Notes: generated by a model not told the origin, from the sequence alone. 64,000 bases of DNA from Halomonas sp. MCCC 1A13316 (GCF_014931605.1 NZ_CP053382.1:2976001-3040000), one strand, 5' to 3'. Numbered from the stretch's first letter, positions 33,474 to 42,530 are shown. Translations and numbers: made by a program.

Positions 33474-35150
33474 TCAGCTAGGCCGTGGCGCTGCGGAGCC
33501 TAGCGCCTCGCCAGGCAGATCAACGACATGCTCGCCGCGCTCGCGCCGCGTGGTGGCGAAGTACTCGGCGAGCCGAATATCGGCCTGGTCGCCGAACAGG
33601 ATCGAGCAAGCCTCGCGTAGCCCGGGGGATTGGCGCATCGCCTCCTCGTGGACCACCAAGGCTATCTTCGAGCGCCGGCGCAGGAAATCCTCCAGCCGCG
33701 TGATCATCTCGCGCCGCTTGGCATAGCGCAGCTCGCAACGCAGGTACTCGGTGCCCTCGATCAGGACCTCGGCCTGTCGCGGGTTCTCGCGAATCTCCTC
33801 GAGCATCTCCAGCGCATGGGTACCATAGCGCCGCCATAATCGGCTCGACAGCGGCTCGGAGGCATCGGCTGCGGTCATGTCGTCGAGATGCATCAGCTTC
33901 GCCTGATGATGGAACTCCCGGCGCACCTGATCGGGCGGTTCACCGTACCAGCGATGCTGCGGGTACGGTACCTCGATCCCCATGCCTCCAACCGCCGCGA
34001 CGACCTCCTCGCCCACGTTGAGGCAGTCGGTGAGCTTGCCGCCGAAGATGCTGAGATGGGCATCGCGCTGATTGAGATCAATGGCATGCTTGCGCGATAG
34101 CTGCAGGAAATCTCGCTCGCCACCGCCCCCCGCCCTGACCACCAGAGGACGCACACCGCAGCGAATGGAGATGATGTCCTCCTTGCCCAGCGGTCTGTCG
34201 AGTTCGAGACGCTTGTTGATATTGTCGAGCACGAAGCGAATATCGGCCTCGGTCGCCTCCACCTCGGGCTGCTCGACGCGTGTATCGGTGGTACCGATAC
34301 ATGTCCTCGGCCCCATGGGGATCACGAAGAACAGCCGGCCGTCATCGGCAAAGAACGCCAGCACCCGCTGGCTGTCGGTCAGCCGCGGCACGATCAGGTG
34401 GATACCCTTGGAATAGACATGGCGATGTTCGGTGGCCTGGCCGGTCAAGCCGTTGTGCTCGTCGACCCACGGGCCGGCGGCATTGATCAGAACCTTCGAA
34501 CGGATTGCGATATCGTTGCCGCCGATTACGTCGCGTGCCCGAGTGGTCCAGAGACCGCCCTGACGCTCCGCGCCCAGCGACTCCACGTAGTTCACAGCCA
34601 CGCCGCCGTAGTTGAGTGCGCCGCGAACGAAGTTGAAGACGAAGCGTGCATCATTGTCGTGAAGGTAGGCATCAGAATACTCGAAGCCTCCTACGGCATC
34701 GCGGATGTCGATGATCGCTTCGCTGTCACGGATCGCCTGCGGCGGGAGGAAGCGCGGAATGCGGGTAAAGCCGTTGCCGATCAGCCAGTAGAGCCAGGCC
34801 CCGGCCCACAGGTAGCGTGGATGATAGCGAAAGCCGCGTGTAATGGTGGTCAGGAAACGGATCTCCTGTACCGTGGCGGGATAACTCCTGATCAAGTGGT
34901 TACGACTCTTGCATAACTTGCGCACCAGCGCGAAGTCGCGGCTCTCCATGTACTTGATACCGCCCCACACCAGATTGGAGGAGTGCATGCTGGTGCTGCC
35001 GGCGAAGTCTCCGCGCTCGATCAGGGCGACCCGAACTCCCTTGCCGGCCAAGGCCGCCGCCGCCGAGGCGCCGTTGATACCGCCGCCAACGATCAGAACG
35101 TCGAAGACCTCATCGTCCAGCTTGTCGATATTGCTGCTACGCAGTTCCAT
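33474..35150 (-). CDS. glpD: Aerobic glycerol-3-phosphate dehydrogenase
   Basis: 558 aa from the ATG at 35150 (MELRSSNIDKLDDEVFDVLI), with an AAAGG ribosome-binding site. The FAD-binding N-terminus is VLIVGGGINGASAAAALAG, followed by SSNLVWGGIKYMESRDFALV, PRTCIGTTDTRVEQPEVEAT and SIRCGVRPLV, all typical of GlpD. It oxidises glycerol-3-phosphate to dihydroxyacetone phosphate and passes electrons to quinone at the inner membrane. It is the last gene of the glycerol locus. An intrinsic terminator hairpin sits just upstream of its ribosome-binding site, so its expression probably depends on read-through. Confidence 0.95.
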   Translation of the reverse strand: MELRSSNIDKLDDEVFDVLIVGGGINGASAAAALAGKGVRVALIERGDFAGSTSMHSSNLVWGGIKYMESRDFALVRKLCKSRNHLIRSYPATVQEIRFLTTITRGFRYHPRYLWAGAWLYWLIGNGFTRIPRFLPPQAIRDSEAIIDIRDAVGGFEYSDAYLHDNDARFVFNFVRGALNYGGVAVNYVESLGAERQGGLWTTRARDVIGGNDIAIRSKVLINAAGPWVDEHNGLTGQATEHRHVYSKGIHLIVPRLTDSQRVLAFFADDGRLFFVIPMGPRTCIGTTDTRVEQPEVEATEADIRFVLDNINKRLELDRPLGKEDIISIRCGVRPLVVRAGGGGERDFLQLSRKHAIDLNQRDAHLSIFGGKLTDCLNVGEEVVAAVGGMGIEVPYPQHRWYGEPPDQVRREFHHQAKLMHLDDMTAADASEPLSSRLWRRYGTHALEMLEEIRENPRQAEVLIEGTEYLRCELRYAKRREMITRLEDFLRRRSKIALVVHEEAMRQSPGLREACSILFGDQADIRLAEYFATTRRERGEHVVDLPGEALGSAAPRPS

Positions 35151-35160
35151 GTGCGGACCT

Positions 35161-35201
35161 TTTACAAACAAAAGCCCCGCTCGGCGAGCGCCGAGCGGGG
35201 C
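35161..35201 (-). terminator. Intrinsic terminator between glpV and glpD
   Basis: On the minus strand GCCCCGCTCGGC and GCCGAGCGGGGC form a 12-bp GC-rich stem (35174-35185 with 35190-35201) with a 4-nt loop, followed by TTTTGTTTGT. It ends only about 11 nt before the glpD ATG. The upstream gap to glpV (35202-35306) contains the palindrome at 35227-35240 and no clear promoter. Confidence 0.88.
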
Positions 35202-35226
35202 CTGGAATGACCCGGACGGGCTACCG

Positions 35227-35240
35227 GAAACACGTGTTTC
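35227..35240. promoter_or_regulatory. Perfect 14-bp palindrome in the glpV-glpD gap
   Basis: GAAACACGTGTTTC is a perfect dyad in the 156-bp space between glpV and glpD. It shares the GAAAC-N4-GTTTC form with the element in front of the RpiR-type regulator at 2685-2698. Function is unknown; a repressor site is one possibility. Confidence 0.3.
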
Positions 35241-35306
35241 GTTGCAAGCCCGGCAAACTTGCGCCGGACCTGAGCCGAGTCGGGCGCCTTGCCCGATATC
35301 GACGTT

Positions 35307-37049
35307 TTATTGACGTGTACCGGCGGCCATCCACTCCTCCATCATCTGGTCGTAGGGCACAGTGGTTCCCTGCGGCATCTCGTTTTCCAGCTCGGCCTTG
35401 GGCGAGCCCTCCTGCGACAGCCAGTACTCCGGATCGCGCTCCTCGTTGAGCAACGGCGGATAGGACTCGAACACGTTGGCCCGCGCCAGGCGCGACATGA
35501 TGTTGTCGAGTTCCCCGGCCAAGTTGTCCAACGCCTCTTTGGGGGTCACTTCGCCGCTGACCGCGGGTGCCAGGTTCTGCCACCACAGCGGTGCCATACG
35601 CGGATAGTCCGGCACGTTGGTCGAGGAAGGCGTCCAATTGGACTCGTTGGGGCTGCGGTAGAATTCCACCAAGCCACCCAGCTTGGGCGCCATCTCGGTC
35701 ATCTGCTCGGAGAAGATGTCAGATTCGCGAATGGGCGTGAGGCCGGCCATCAGCTTCTCCAGCGAGACTGTCTTGGCGGTTGAGAACTGAGCGAACAGCC
35801 AGGCCGCGGTGCGCCTATCCTCGGGCGTGGAGTCGAAGAAGGTCCAGGAACCCACGTCCTGGTACCCCACCTTCATGCCCTCTTCCCAGTATGGCCCGGT
35901 GGGTGATGGCGCCATGCGCCACTTGGGGTTGCCTTCTTCGTCGGTGACGGGCAGCCCCGGGTCGGTCATGTCGGCGGTAAAGGCGGTGTACCAGAACATC
36001 TGCTGGGCGATGTTGCCCTGGGCGGGCACAGGCCCGGCCTCGCCGAAGGTCATGCCCTGCGCCTCGGGCGGCGCATACTTGTCGAGCCACTCGACCATCT
36101 TGGTCACGGCGAACACCGAGGCCGGCGAGTTGGTCGCCCCACCGCGACTGACGCTGGCGCCCACCGGACGGCTCTCTTCGTCGACGCGAATCCCCCAGTC
36201 GTCCACCGGGTTGCCGAACGGCACCCCGGGGCTGCCCATGCCGGCCATCGAGAGCCAGGAGTCGTGGAAGCGCCAGCCCAGCGAGGGGTCACGACGTCCG
36301 TAATCCATGTGGCCATAGATCTGCTCGCCGTCTATCTCACCCACGTGCTCGGTGAAGAACTCGGCGATGTCCTCGTAGGCGGTCCAATTGGTCGGCACGC
36401 CCAAGTCGTAGCCATAGATCTCGCGGAACTGCTCCTGCAGATCCTCACGCTGGAACCAGTCGTAGCGGAACCAGTAGAGGTTGGCGAACTGCTGATCGGG
36501 CAATTGGTAGAGGTTGCCATCCGGCCCGGTGCCGTACTGCAGACCGATGAAATCATCCAGATCGAGCGTCGGCAGCGTGTAGTCGGCCCACTCGTTCTCC
36601 ATCGCCTCGTTCAGGTTGATGGTGGTCCCGTAGCGAATATGCGTGCCGATGGCGTCCGAGTCGTTGACGTAGCCGTCGTAGATGTTGCGCCCGGTCTGCA
36701 TCTGGGTCTGCATGTTGTCTACGACATCACCCTCGCCAATGATGTTGTGGGTGACCCGGATGCCGGTGAGTTCCTCGAAAGCCGGTGCCAGCACGTCGCG
36801 CTCCCAGACGTGAGTCGTGAGGCCCTCGGCGACGGTATTGATCTCCATGTCGCGAAATGGCTCGGCGACCTTGGCGAACCACAGCAGCTCCTCGATCTGC
36901 TCCTCGCGCGATAGCGTCGAGTTCTGAAAATGCTCGTCGACGAGCCGTTCGGCGATCGCGCGCGCATCGTCGGATTGGGCGTGCAGGGCACCCGAGGCAA
37001 GCAGAAGACTGCCCGCCAGTGCCGTCAGTTTTAACCTGTTGTTCTTCAT
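35307..37049 (-). CDS. glpV: Glycerol ABC transporter substrate-binding protein
   Basis: 580 aa from the ATG at 37049, with a CGAGGT ribosome-binding site. A signal peptide is obvious (KLTALAGSLLLASGALHAQS, cleavage after HAQ). The mature protein is an extracellular solute-binding protein of the larger size seen for GlpV, with GIRVTHNIIGEGDVVDNMQT near the start and tryptophan-rich segments such as FANLYWFRYDW. The neighbours in order (two ATPases, two permeases, a DUF2160 protein, then this gene and glpD) match the glpSTPQUV-D locus described in rhizobia, so glycerol is the likely ligand. Confidence 0.9.
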   Translation of the reverse strand: MKNNRLKLTALAGSLLLASGALHAQSDDARAIAERLVDEHFQNSTLSREEQIEELLWFAKVAEPFRDMEINTVAEGLTTHVWERDVLAPAFEELTGIRVTHNIIGEGDVVDNMQTQMQTGRNIYDGYVNDSDAIGTHIRYGTTINLNEAMENEWADYTLPTLDLDDFIGLQYGTGPDGNLYQLPDQQFANLYWFRYDWFQREDLQEQFREIYGYDLGVPTNWTAYEDIAEFFTEHVGEIDGEQIYGHMDYGRRDPSLGWRFHDSWLSMAGMGSPGVPFGNPVDDWGIRVDEESRPVGASVSRGGATNSPASVFAVTKMVEWLDKYAPPEAQGMTFGEAGPVPAQGNIAQQMFWYTAFTADMTDPGLPVTDEEGNPKWRMAPSPTGPYWEEGMKVGYQDVGSWTFFDSTPEDRRTAAWLFAQFSTAKTVSLEKLMAGLTPIRESDIFSEQMTEMAPKLGGLVEFYRSPNESNWTPSSTNVPDYPRMAPLWWQNLAPAVSGEVTPKEALDNLAGELDNIMSRLARANVFESYPPLLNEERDPEYWLSQEGSPKAELENEMPQGTTVPYDQMMEEWMAAGTRQ

Positions 37050-37111
37050 GTTGACCTCGTTCTGCGTGTGGTCGTCATCCTTGACATGGTTATCGTCCGT
37101 ACTGCCTTGGT

Positions 37112-37384
37112 TCAGCCCCAGCGCATCAGCACCAGCAACCAGAGGACGGAAATCCCCAGGGCAAACCAAATCGAGAGCTCGGTAAAGCCGACCGTCACCA
37201 GGTGGATATAGGCGGCCGAAAGCAGTCCGATGAAGAGCCGATCTCCGCGGGTCGTGGCGATCGGCAGAAAGCCACGCCGCTCCACGGTCGGAGAGACCAG
37301 CTCCCAGGCCGTCATGCCGAGCAGTATGGCGGCGATGACGGAGAAGAAGATTGCCGTGGGCAGGGTCCAGACCATCCAGTCCAT
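37112..37384 (-). CDS. glpU: Small integral membrane protein (DUF2160), GlpU
   Basis: 90 aa with three hydrophobic segments (TAIFFSVIAAILLGMTAWEL, LLSAAYIHLVTVGF, LGISVLWLLVLMRW). DUF2160 proteins occur in glycerol ABC loci between the permease and binding-protein genes, as here. Whether it is a structural subunit or an accessory factor of the transporter is not known. It is separated by 16 bp from glpQ and by 62 bp from glpV. Confidence 0.85.
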   Translation of the reverse strand: MDWMVWTLPTAIFFSVIAAILLGMTAWELVSPTVERRGFLPIATTRGDRLFIGLLSAAYIHLVTVGFTELSIWFALGISVLWLLVLMRWG

Positions 37385-37400
37385 TGCGGTTTCCTCCCGT

Positions 37401-38294
37401 TCAGGTCCGGCCCAGGGCGAAGCCCTTGGCGATGTGATTACGCACGAAGTAGACCACCACGATGCCAGGAATGATGGTCAGCACGCCGGCGGCGGCCAGG
37501 GTGCCCCAGTCGATACCCGACGCCGTCGAGGTGCGTGTCATGATCGAGGCGATCGGCTGGGCATTGGTGGCGGTCAGAGTGCGGGAGAGCAGCAGCTCGA
37601 CCCACGAGAACATGAACAGGAAGAACAGCGTTACCCCGATCCCCGAGCGGATCATAGGCAGGAAGATCTTCACGAAGAATGCCGGGAAACTGTAGCCATC
37701 GATGTAGGCGGTTTCGTCGACTTCCTTGGGCACGCCGCTCATGAACCCCTCGAGGATCCACACCGCCAAGGGGATGTTGAACAGACAGTGGGCCAGCGCC
37801 ACGGCAATGTGAGTATCGAACAACCCCACCGAGTAGTAGAGCTGAAAATAGGGCAGCAGGAACACCGCCGGCGGTGCCATCAGATTGGTCAGCAACCAAA
37901 AGAACAGATGCTTGTCGCCAATGAACTTGAAGCGGCTGAATGCGTAGGCGGCCGGCAGCGCCACCGAGATGCTGATCAGCATGTTCATCAGCACGTAGGC
38001 CAGCGAGTTGACGTACCCCATGTACCAGTTGGCGTCGGTGAAGATTCCCACGTAATTACCTAGGGTAAAACTCCGCGGCCAGAACGAGAAGGTACCGAGG
38101 ATTTCGCTGTTGCTCTGGAACGACAGGTTGAGCAGCCAATAGATCGGCAATATCACGAAGATAAGGTAGAAGCCCAGCAGTGCACGGCGACGCCAGCGGA
38201 CGGTGGCGGAGCGAGTGCGCTTGCGGCGCTTGGCAGCCGCCTCGGCGGCCTGGCGACGTACCCTATCGGGCGTGGTCGGTACGGAGCTCGTCAT
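37401..38294 (-). CDS. glpQ: Glycerol ABC transporter permease
   Basis: 297 aa, MalG-like permease with an N-terminal Arg-rich cytoplasmic tail and six membrane segments (first LLGFYLIFVILPIYWLLNL). The ABC-importer coupling loop carries EGFMSGVPKEVDETAYIDGYS, close to the EAA consensus. The next gene upstream, glpP, ends only 1 bp before its start. It forms the translocation pore with GlpP for periplasmic glycerol delivered by GlpV. Confidence 0.9.
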   Translation of the reverse strand: MTSSVPTTPDRVRRQAAEAAAKRRKRTRSATVRWRRRALLGFYLIFVILPIYWLLNLSFQSNSEILGTFSFWPRSFTLGNYVGIFTDANWYMGYVNSLAYVLMNMLISISVALPAAYAFSRFKFIGDKHLFFWLLTNLMAPPAVFLLPYFQLYYSVGLFDTHIAVALAHCLFNIPLAVWILEGFMSGVPKEVDETAYIDGYSFPAFFVKIFLPMIRSGIGVTLFFLFMFSWVELLLSRTLTATNAQPIASIMTRTSTASGIDWGTLAAAGVLTIIPGIVVVYFVRNHIAKGFALGRT

Positions 38295-38295
38295 G

Positions 38296-39180
38296 TCAGG
38301 CTCCTCCCTGAGTGGTGTTGTCCTTCTGGCTGTTCATGATCGCGGTGTAGAACACCCAGCAGACCAGCAGAATAATGAGGAAGTAGATCAGCGAGAATGC
38401 CGCCGAGGGGCCCAGGTCACGCTGTCCAATGGCCATGGTGGTCAGCGTTTGGCTGAGAAAGGTGGTGGAACTGCCCGGCCCGCCGCCAGTCAGCACGAAC
38501 GGCTCGGCGTAGATCATGAATGAGTGCATGAAACGCAGCAGCACGCCGATGACCAGCACATTGGTCAGCTTGGGCAGTTGGATGTAGCGGAACACCGCCC
38601 ACTTGGAGGCGCGGTCGATGCGCGCCGCCTGGTAATAGGCATCCGGAATCGCTCGCAGGCCGCTATAGCACAGCAGGGCGATCAGCGGCGTCCAGTGCCA
38701 CACATCCATGAGGATGATCGTAACCCAGGCATCGGAGGGGTTGCGGGTGATGTTGTAGGCGTAGCCCAGCTCACGGATGCTCACCCCCATCAGGCCGATG
38801 TCACTGCGGGTAAAAAGCTGCCAGATGCTGCCCACCACGTTCCAGGGAATCAGCAATGGCAGCGTGATCAGAATCAGTACCGCTGACGCCTGCCAGCCGC
38901 GCTTGGGCATCAACAACGCAATGCCGATACCCAGCGGCACCTCGATCGCCAGAATGGTGAACGAGAAGGCGAATTGGCGCAGCAATGCGGCCTGCAGCGC
39001 GCGGTCGTTGAGCATCACCTCGAACCACTCGGTACCGGTGAAAAAGCGCGTGTTGGCATCGAACACGTCCTGCACCGAGTAGTTGACCACCGTCATCAGC
39101 GGCACGATGGCGGAGAACGCCACCAGCAACAGCATGGGCAGAATCAGGAACCACGCCCGATTGTTCTGGACCTTGTTCAT
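38296..39180 (-). CDS. glpP: Glycerol ABC transporter permease
   Basis: 294 aa from the ATG at 39180 (MNKVQNNRAWFLILPMLLLV), with a GGAGGTGGGG ribosome-binding site overlapping the end of glpT (ATGA). MalF-type permease with six membrane segments. The coupling-loop region is YSGLRAIPDAYYQAARIDRA, a good EAA-like motif. It pairs with GlpQ. A longer open frame upstream is a shadow of glpT. Confidence 0.9.
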   Translation of the reverse strand: MNKVQNNRAWFLILPMLLLVAFSAIVPLMTVVNYSVQDVFDANTRFFTGTEWFEVMLNDRALQAALLRQFAFSFTILAIEVPLGIGIALLMPKRGWQASAVLILITLPLLIPWNVVGSIWQLFTRSDIGLMGVSIRELGYAYNITRNPSDAWVTIILMDVWHWTPLIALLCYSGLRAIPDAYYQAARIDRASKWAVFRYIQLPKLTNVLVIGVLLRFMHSFMIYAEPFVLTGGGPGSSTTFLSQTLTTMAIGQRDLGPSAAFSLIYFLIILLVCWVFYTAIMNSQKDNTTQGGA

Positions 39181-40277
39181 TGCCCCACCTCCACGCGGAA
39201 CTCGTCGATGTACAGGCTCAACCACGCCTCGGGGAAGCGGACGAACGCTTGACCCTCCGGCAAGGGCTGGTCCTCCTCCAGGCGGGCACGGAACGCCACA
39301 CCGGCAAAGGTGAACGACACGATGCGGTAAGTACCGAGATCCTGAACGTTGCCGATCTCGATGGGGTAAGCGTCTGCGGCGGGAGCGGTCAGAATCTCGA
39401 CGAACTCGGGCCGAATGCCCAGCTTGACGTTGCGCGAACGGGTTTGTTGGATCGCTCGTTGCAGCGCAGGCGGTAGAGTCAGGTCGACGGTGCCGGCACG
39501 CACGCCCCCCTTATCGGTTCGTACCACCTCGACGAAATTCATCCCGGGGCTGCCGATGAAATAGCCGACGAAGGTGTGGGCCGGTGCCTCGAACAGTTCG
39601 CGCGGGGTGCCGAACTGCACCACTTGGCCTTCATACATGACCGCAATCTTGTCGGCGAATGTCGAAGCCTCGAGCTGGTCATGAGTCACATAGATCATGG
39701 TGATGTTGAAGCGCTCGTGGATCTCCTTGAGCTTGCGTCGAAGCTTCCATTTGAGCTGTGGATCGATCACCGTGAGCGGTTCGTCGAAGAGAATCGCCGA
39801 GACGTCGTCGCGTACCAACCCACGACCCATGGAGACCTTCTGCTTCTCATCGGCAGTGAGGTTGCGTGCCTTGCGTCGGAGCAGCGAGGTGAGATCGAGA
39901 ATGTCGGCCACTTCGGCCACGCGCTCGCGCACCTTGGCTTCGGCAGTGCCCACGTTGCGCAGCGGAAAGGCCAGGTTGTCGTACACCGTCATGGTGTCGT
40001 AGACCACCGGGAACTGGAATACCTGGGCGATGTTGCGCTCCTCGGGCGGCAACTCGTTCATTACCTGATCGTCGAACAGAACCTGCCCATCCGAGGGCGT
40101 GAGCAGACCGGAAATGATATTGAGCAATGTCGACTTGCCGCAGCCCGACGGTCCGAGCAAGGCATAGGCCCCACCCTGCTTCCATACGTGGTCCATTTCA
40201 CGGATGGCGTAGTCCTCGGGTCCGGAGGGGCTGGCCGAATAGCTGTGTGCCAGCGACTTGAGAGTTATCTGGGCCAT
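39177..40277 (-). CDS. glpT: Glycerol ABC transporter ATP-binding protein GlpT (degenerate signature)
   Basis: 366 aa. Walker A is LLGPSGCGKSTLLNIISG, Walker B AILFDEPLTVIDPQL and the switch histidine MIYVTHDQLEAS is intact. The ABC signature is not LSGGQ but NLTADEKQKVSMGRG, and the D-loop reads LTVID. A TOBE-like C-terminal domain follows (NVKLGIRPEFVEI). It shares the last base of its start with the end of glpS. In the heterodimer its nucleotide site would be completed by the intact LSGGQ of GlpS. The name follows the rhizobial glpSTPQUV system and is unrelated to the E. coli GlpT antiporter. Confidence 0.9.
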   Translation of the reverse strand: MAQITLKSLAHSYSASPSGPEDYAIREMDHVWKQGGAYALLGPSGCGKSTLLNIISGLLTPSDGQVLFDDQVMNELPPEERNIAQVFQFPVVYDTMTVYDNLAFPLRNVGTAEAKVRERVAEVADILDLTSLLRRKARNLTADEKQKVSMGRGLVRDDVSAILFDEPLTVIDPQLKWKLRRKLKEIHERFNITMIYVTHDQLEASTFADKIAVMYEGQVVQFGTPRELFEAPAHTFVGYFIGSPGMNFVEVVRTDKGGVRAGTVDLTLPPALQRAIQQTRSRNVKLGIRPEFVEILTAPAADAYPIEIGNVQDLGTYRIVSFTFAGVAFRARLEEDQPLPEGQAFVRFPEAWLSLYIDEFRVEVGQ

Positions 40278-41365
40278 CAGTGCGCTCCTGGCCGTGACGG
40301 GATATGCACGACGTCGCCATGTCGGTCGAAGGCATAGATCTTGTGGGTCGGCAGGTAGACCTTGAGCGGCTGATCAACGGCGAACTCGTGTATTCCACCC
40401 AGGTGCAGTACCAGTTGGAAGCGATCGTTGCGCACGTGCAGGAAAGTCTCGGCCCCACTGATCTCGGCGATATCGACCGTTACATCCAGCTCCAGGTCAT
40501 CTTCCGCCTGAGGCTTGAGACCGATGTGCGAGGCTCGCACGCCGAACTGGTACTGGCCCGGGGACAGGCCGGCCAGATCGCGGTTGAGCGGGAAATGCAC
40601 GTTACGATCGAAAGTCACTTCCGAGCCTGACACCATCGCCGGCATCACGTTGATCGGCGGTTCCGAGAACATCTCGGCGCTGAGCACATCGCTCGGGCGG
40701 TGGTAGACATCCTCGGTGGGACCGTATTGCAGCAGGCGCCCCTCATGCAGCACGGCAGCGTGCCCACCCAGCGCCAGCGCCTCGTTGGGCTCAGTGGTGG
40801 CGTACACGGCGATGCAGTTGCGCGTCTTGAAAAGCTCGCGCAGTTCCTCGCGAAACTCTTCGCGCAGCTTGTAGTCGAGGTTGACCAGCGGTTCGTCGAA
40901 CAGGATCAGGTCGGCATCCTTGACCAGCGCTCGGCCCATCGCGGTGCGCTGCTGCTGGCCGCCCGAAAGCTCCGCCGGGTAGCGGTCGAGCAATTGCTCG
41001 ATATGCAGCATTGCGGCCGTGTCGTGGACCCGCTGGCGAATTTCCTCACGTGGCACCCGGGCCAGCTTGAGCGGAGAAGCTATGTTGTCGTAGACGGTGA
41101 GGCCCGGGTAATTGATGAACTGCTGATAGACCATCGAGACGTTGCGCTTGCGTACCGATTTGCGCGTCACATCCTCGCCATGCATCAGCACACGGCCACG
41201 GGTTGGTATTTCGAGACCGGCCATGATCCGCATCAGTGTCGTCTTGCCGGCCAGGGTTCGGCCCAGCAAAACGTTGAAGGAGCCGGGCGCCAACTCGAGG
41301 TTGACCCCTTCGATATGTGTTGCTCCGTTGACCACATGGTCGATGTTTTCAAGTATCAAGGACAT
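40277..41365 (-). CDS. glpS: Glycerol ABC transporter ATP-binding protein GlpS (no switch histidine)
   Basis: 362 aa from the ATG at 41365 ([20 protein letters not shown]). The P-loop is [19 protein letters not shown], the signature [17 protein letters not shown] and Walker [13 protein letters not shown]. The switch region reads [15 protein letters not shown], so the usual histidine (VTHDQ) is missing. A C-terminal regulatory-type domain carries [15 protein letters not shown]. It is the first gene of the operon. With GlpT it forms a pair whose degenerate motifs are complementary. Confidence 0.9.
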   Translation of the reverse strand: MSLILENIDHVVNGATHIEGVNLELAPGSFNVLLGRTLAGKTTLMRIMAGLEIPTRGRVLMHGEDVTRKSVRKRNVSMVYQQFINYPGLTVYDNIASPLKLARVPREEIRQRVHDTAAMLHIEQLLDRYPAELSGGQQQRTAMGRALVKDADLILFDEPLVNLDYKLREEFREELRELFKTRNCIAVYATTEPNEALALGGHAAVLHEGRLLQYGPTEDVYHRPSDVLSAEMFSEPPINVMPAMVSGSEVTFDRNVHFPLNRDLAGLSPGQYQFGVRASHIGLKPQAEDDLELDVTVDIAEISGAETFLHVRNDRFQLVLHLGGIHEFAVDQPLKVYLPTHKIYAFDRHGDVVHIPSRPGAH

Positions 41366-41832
41366 GCTGAACTCTTTGTCATCGTTGTCGAGTCGTTGGG
41401 CGAGGCGGCGCGTGGGAATTACGACATGACCGACCGGCGCGCAACCCAATAGAGTCGCACGTACCGGTCGTGTCTTGGTCGCTGGAGAGTGGGTAAGGCA
41501 TGGGTCTCGCCCTGTTATTCTTGTGGGTCGCAGACATTGAGGTGGCGAAGAGAAACGAACAAGGTATCGGTGCGATATGCTCTATTCTGATCGAAAACGA
41601 ACCTCAAATGTTCGATTTACGATAGCGAGACTAGCTCAGCGGCCGATAGGCGGCAACGCTCATGTTCGATAAAACGCTTATACCATAGTCTAGTATCAGC
41701 AAAATCATCCCGAACTCTCGCTTTCGTTTCCAACATGGCTGTTCGATTCCGAAGGCGATTACGGGGGTACGTTGAGGAGTCCCGCCTTCCCTTCAATGGC
41801 CGCTGGACGGCAGCCAAAGCAGGCGTCTCGGC
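41366..41832 (-). promoter_or_regulatory. glp operon leader with GlpR-like boxes
   Basis: This 467-bp region has no convincing gene. Three elements resemble the E. coli GlpR operator: TCGAAAACGAAC (41591-41602), AAATGTTCGATTTACGA (41606-41622) and CATGTTCGATAAAACG (41661-41676). On the minus strand a TATAAG that could be a -10 lies at about 41678-41683, next to the third box, with a weak -35. GlpR (DeoR family) is released by glycerol-3-phosphate, which would suit this operon. No glpR gene is in the window. Confidence 0.5.
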
Positions 41833-42360
41833 TCACCTCAGCCGGCGTCTCAACCATGACCAGGCGTAGAGGCAGCCCGGCACCCAACCCAGCAGTGTAA
41901 GGAGCAGGCTGACGAGCACGCGCGCGCTCCCCCCCTGGGCCAGGCCAACGGCCAAGGGAGGTAGAAGCACGGCTAGCGCCTTGTAGGAAAAGCGCAACGT
42001 CGCAGACTCTTGCCATGGCGAGGATGCCGTTGCCATCTGTGTGCCAGCAGTGGCTGAACTGCGCTCAGCCGACGGCACGTATTCCTGCACCACCGCGTCC
42101 ACCTCGCGCTCCGCGCGCTCGGGCTCCTGTGCCTGACGATGCGCTTCGTGATCGACCTTCTGGTCGATGGATTCGGCACCTTCGGCCAGTTCCTCGTGAT
42201 AGCGCTCCCAGTCCTCCCAGTCATAGGGAGTACCGGCGCGAGGCTGGTGCCCACCTGCCTGACGGGCACGCTCCCACGCTTTCTCCTCCAGCGTGTTGGG
42301 GCGCTCCTCGTCCCGGCGGCCATCGAGTCCTTTTCTCGCCAAGTATTCACGCGCATCCAT
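41833..42360 (-). CDS. Pmp3/YqaE-like membrane protein with a long charged N-terminal extension
   Basis: 175 aa. The last 50 residues (LAVLLPPLAVGLAQGGSARV and LLLTLLGWVPGCLYAWSWL) match the Pmp3/UPF0057 family of tiny stress-related membrane proteins, with PP and GWVPG conserved. Residues 1 to about 120 are hydrophilic and rich in Glu, Arg and Gln (RNTLEEKAWERARQ-type helices), without a known domain. Plain Pmp3 proteins are only 50-60 aa. Pmp3 homologues affect membrane potential under salt or cold stress. The extension may be a cytoplasmic partner-binding segment. The gene is divergent from the CBS gene. Confidence 0.7.
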   Translation of the reverse strand: MDAREYLARKGLDGRRDEERPNTLEEKAWERARQAGGHQPRAGTPYDWEDWERYHEELAEGAESIDQKVDHEAHRQAQEPERAEREVDAVVQEYVPSAERSSATAGTQMATASSPWQESATLRFSYKALAVLLPPLAVGLAQGGSARVLVSLLLTLLGWVPGCLYAWSWLRRRLR

Positions 42361-42530
42361 AAACCACCTCCTGCTCTCACCGTCGCGCCAGGTTCGCCGG
42401 GCCTGCTTTCAGGCTAGACCAGGTCTCGTTGCCTTGGAGCCAATCTCGCCCGGCCATGTTCCGCTGCCGCCCCTGCCCCCGTTCGGGAGGGAACCAAGCG
42501 TTGGCCAGGGGTTGAAGGGATTCCTTATAT

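Noticed and set aside
41617..41817. A 66-codon minus-strand ORF in the glp leader
   Set aside because: There is no ribosome-binding site, no family similarity and it overlaps the operator-like boxes. It is probably chance.
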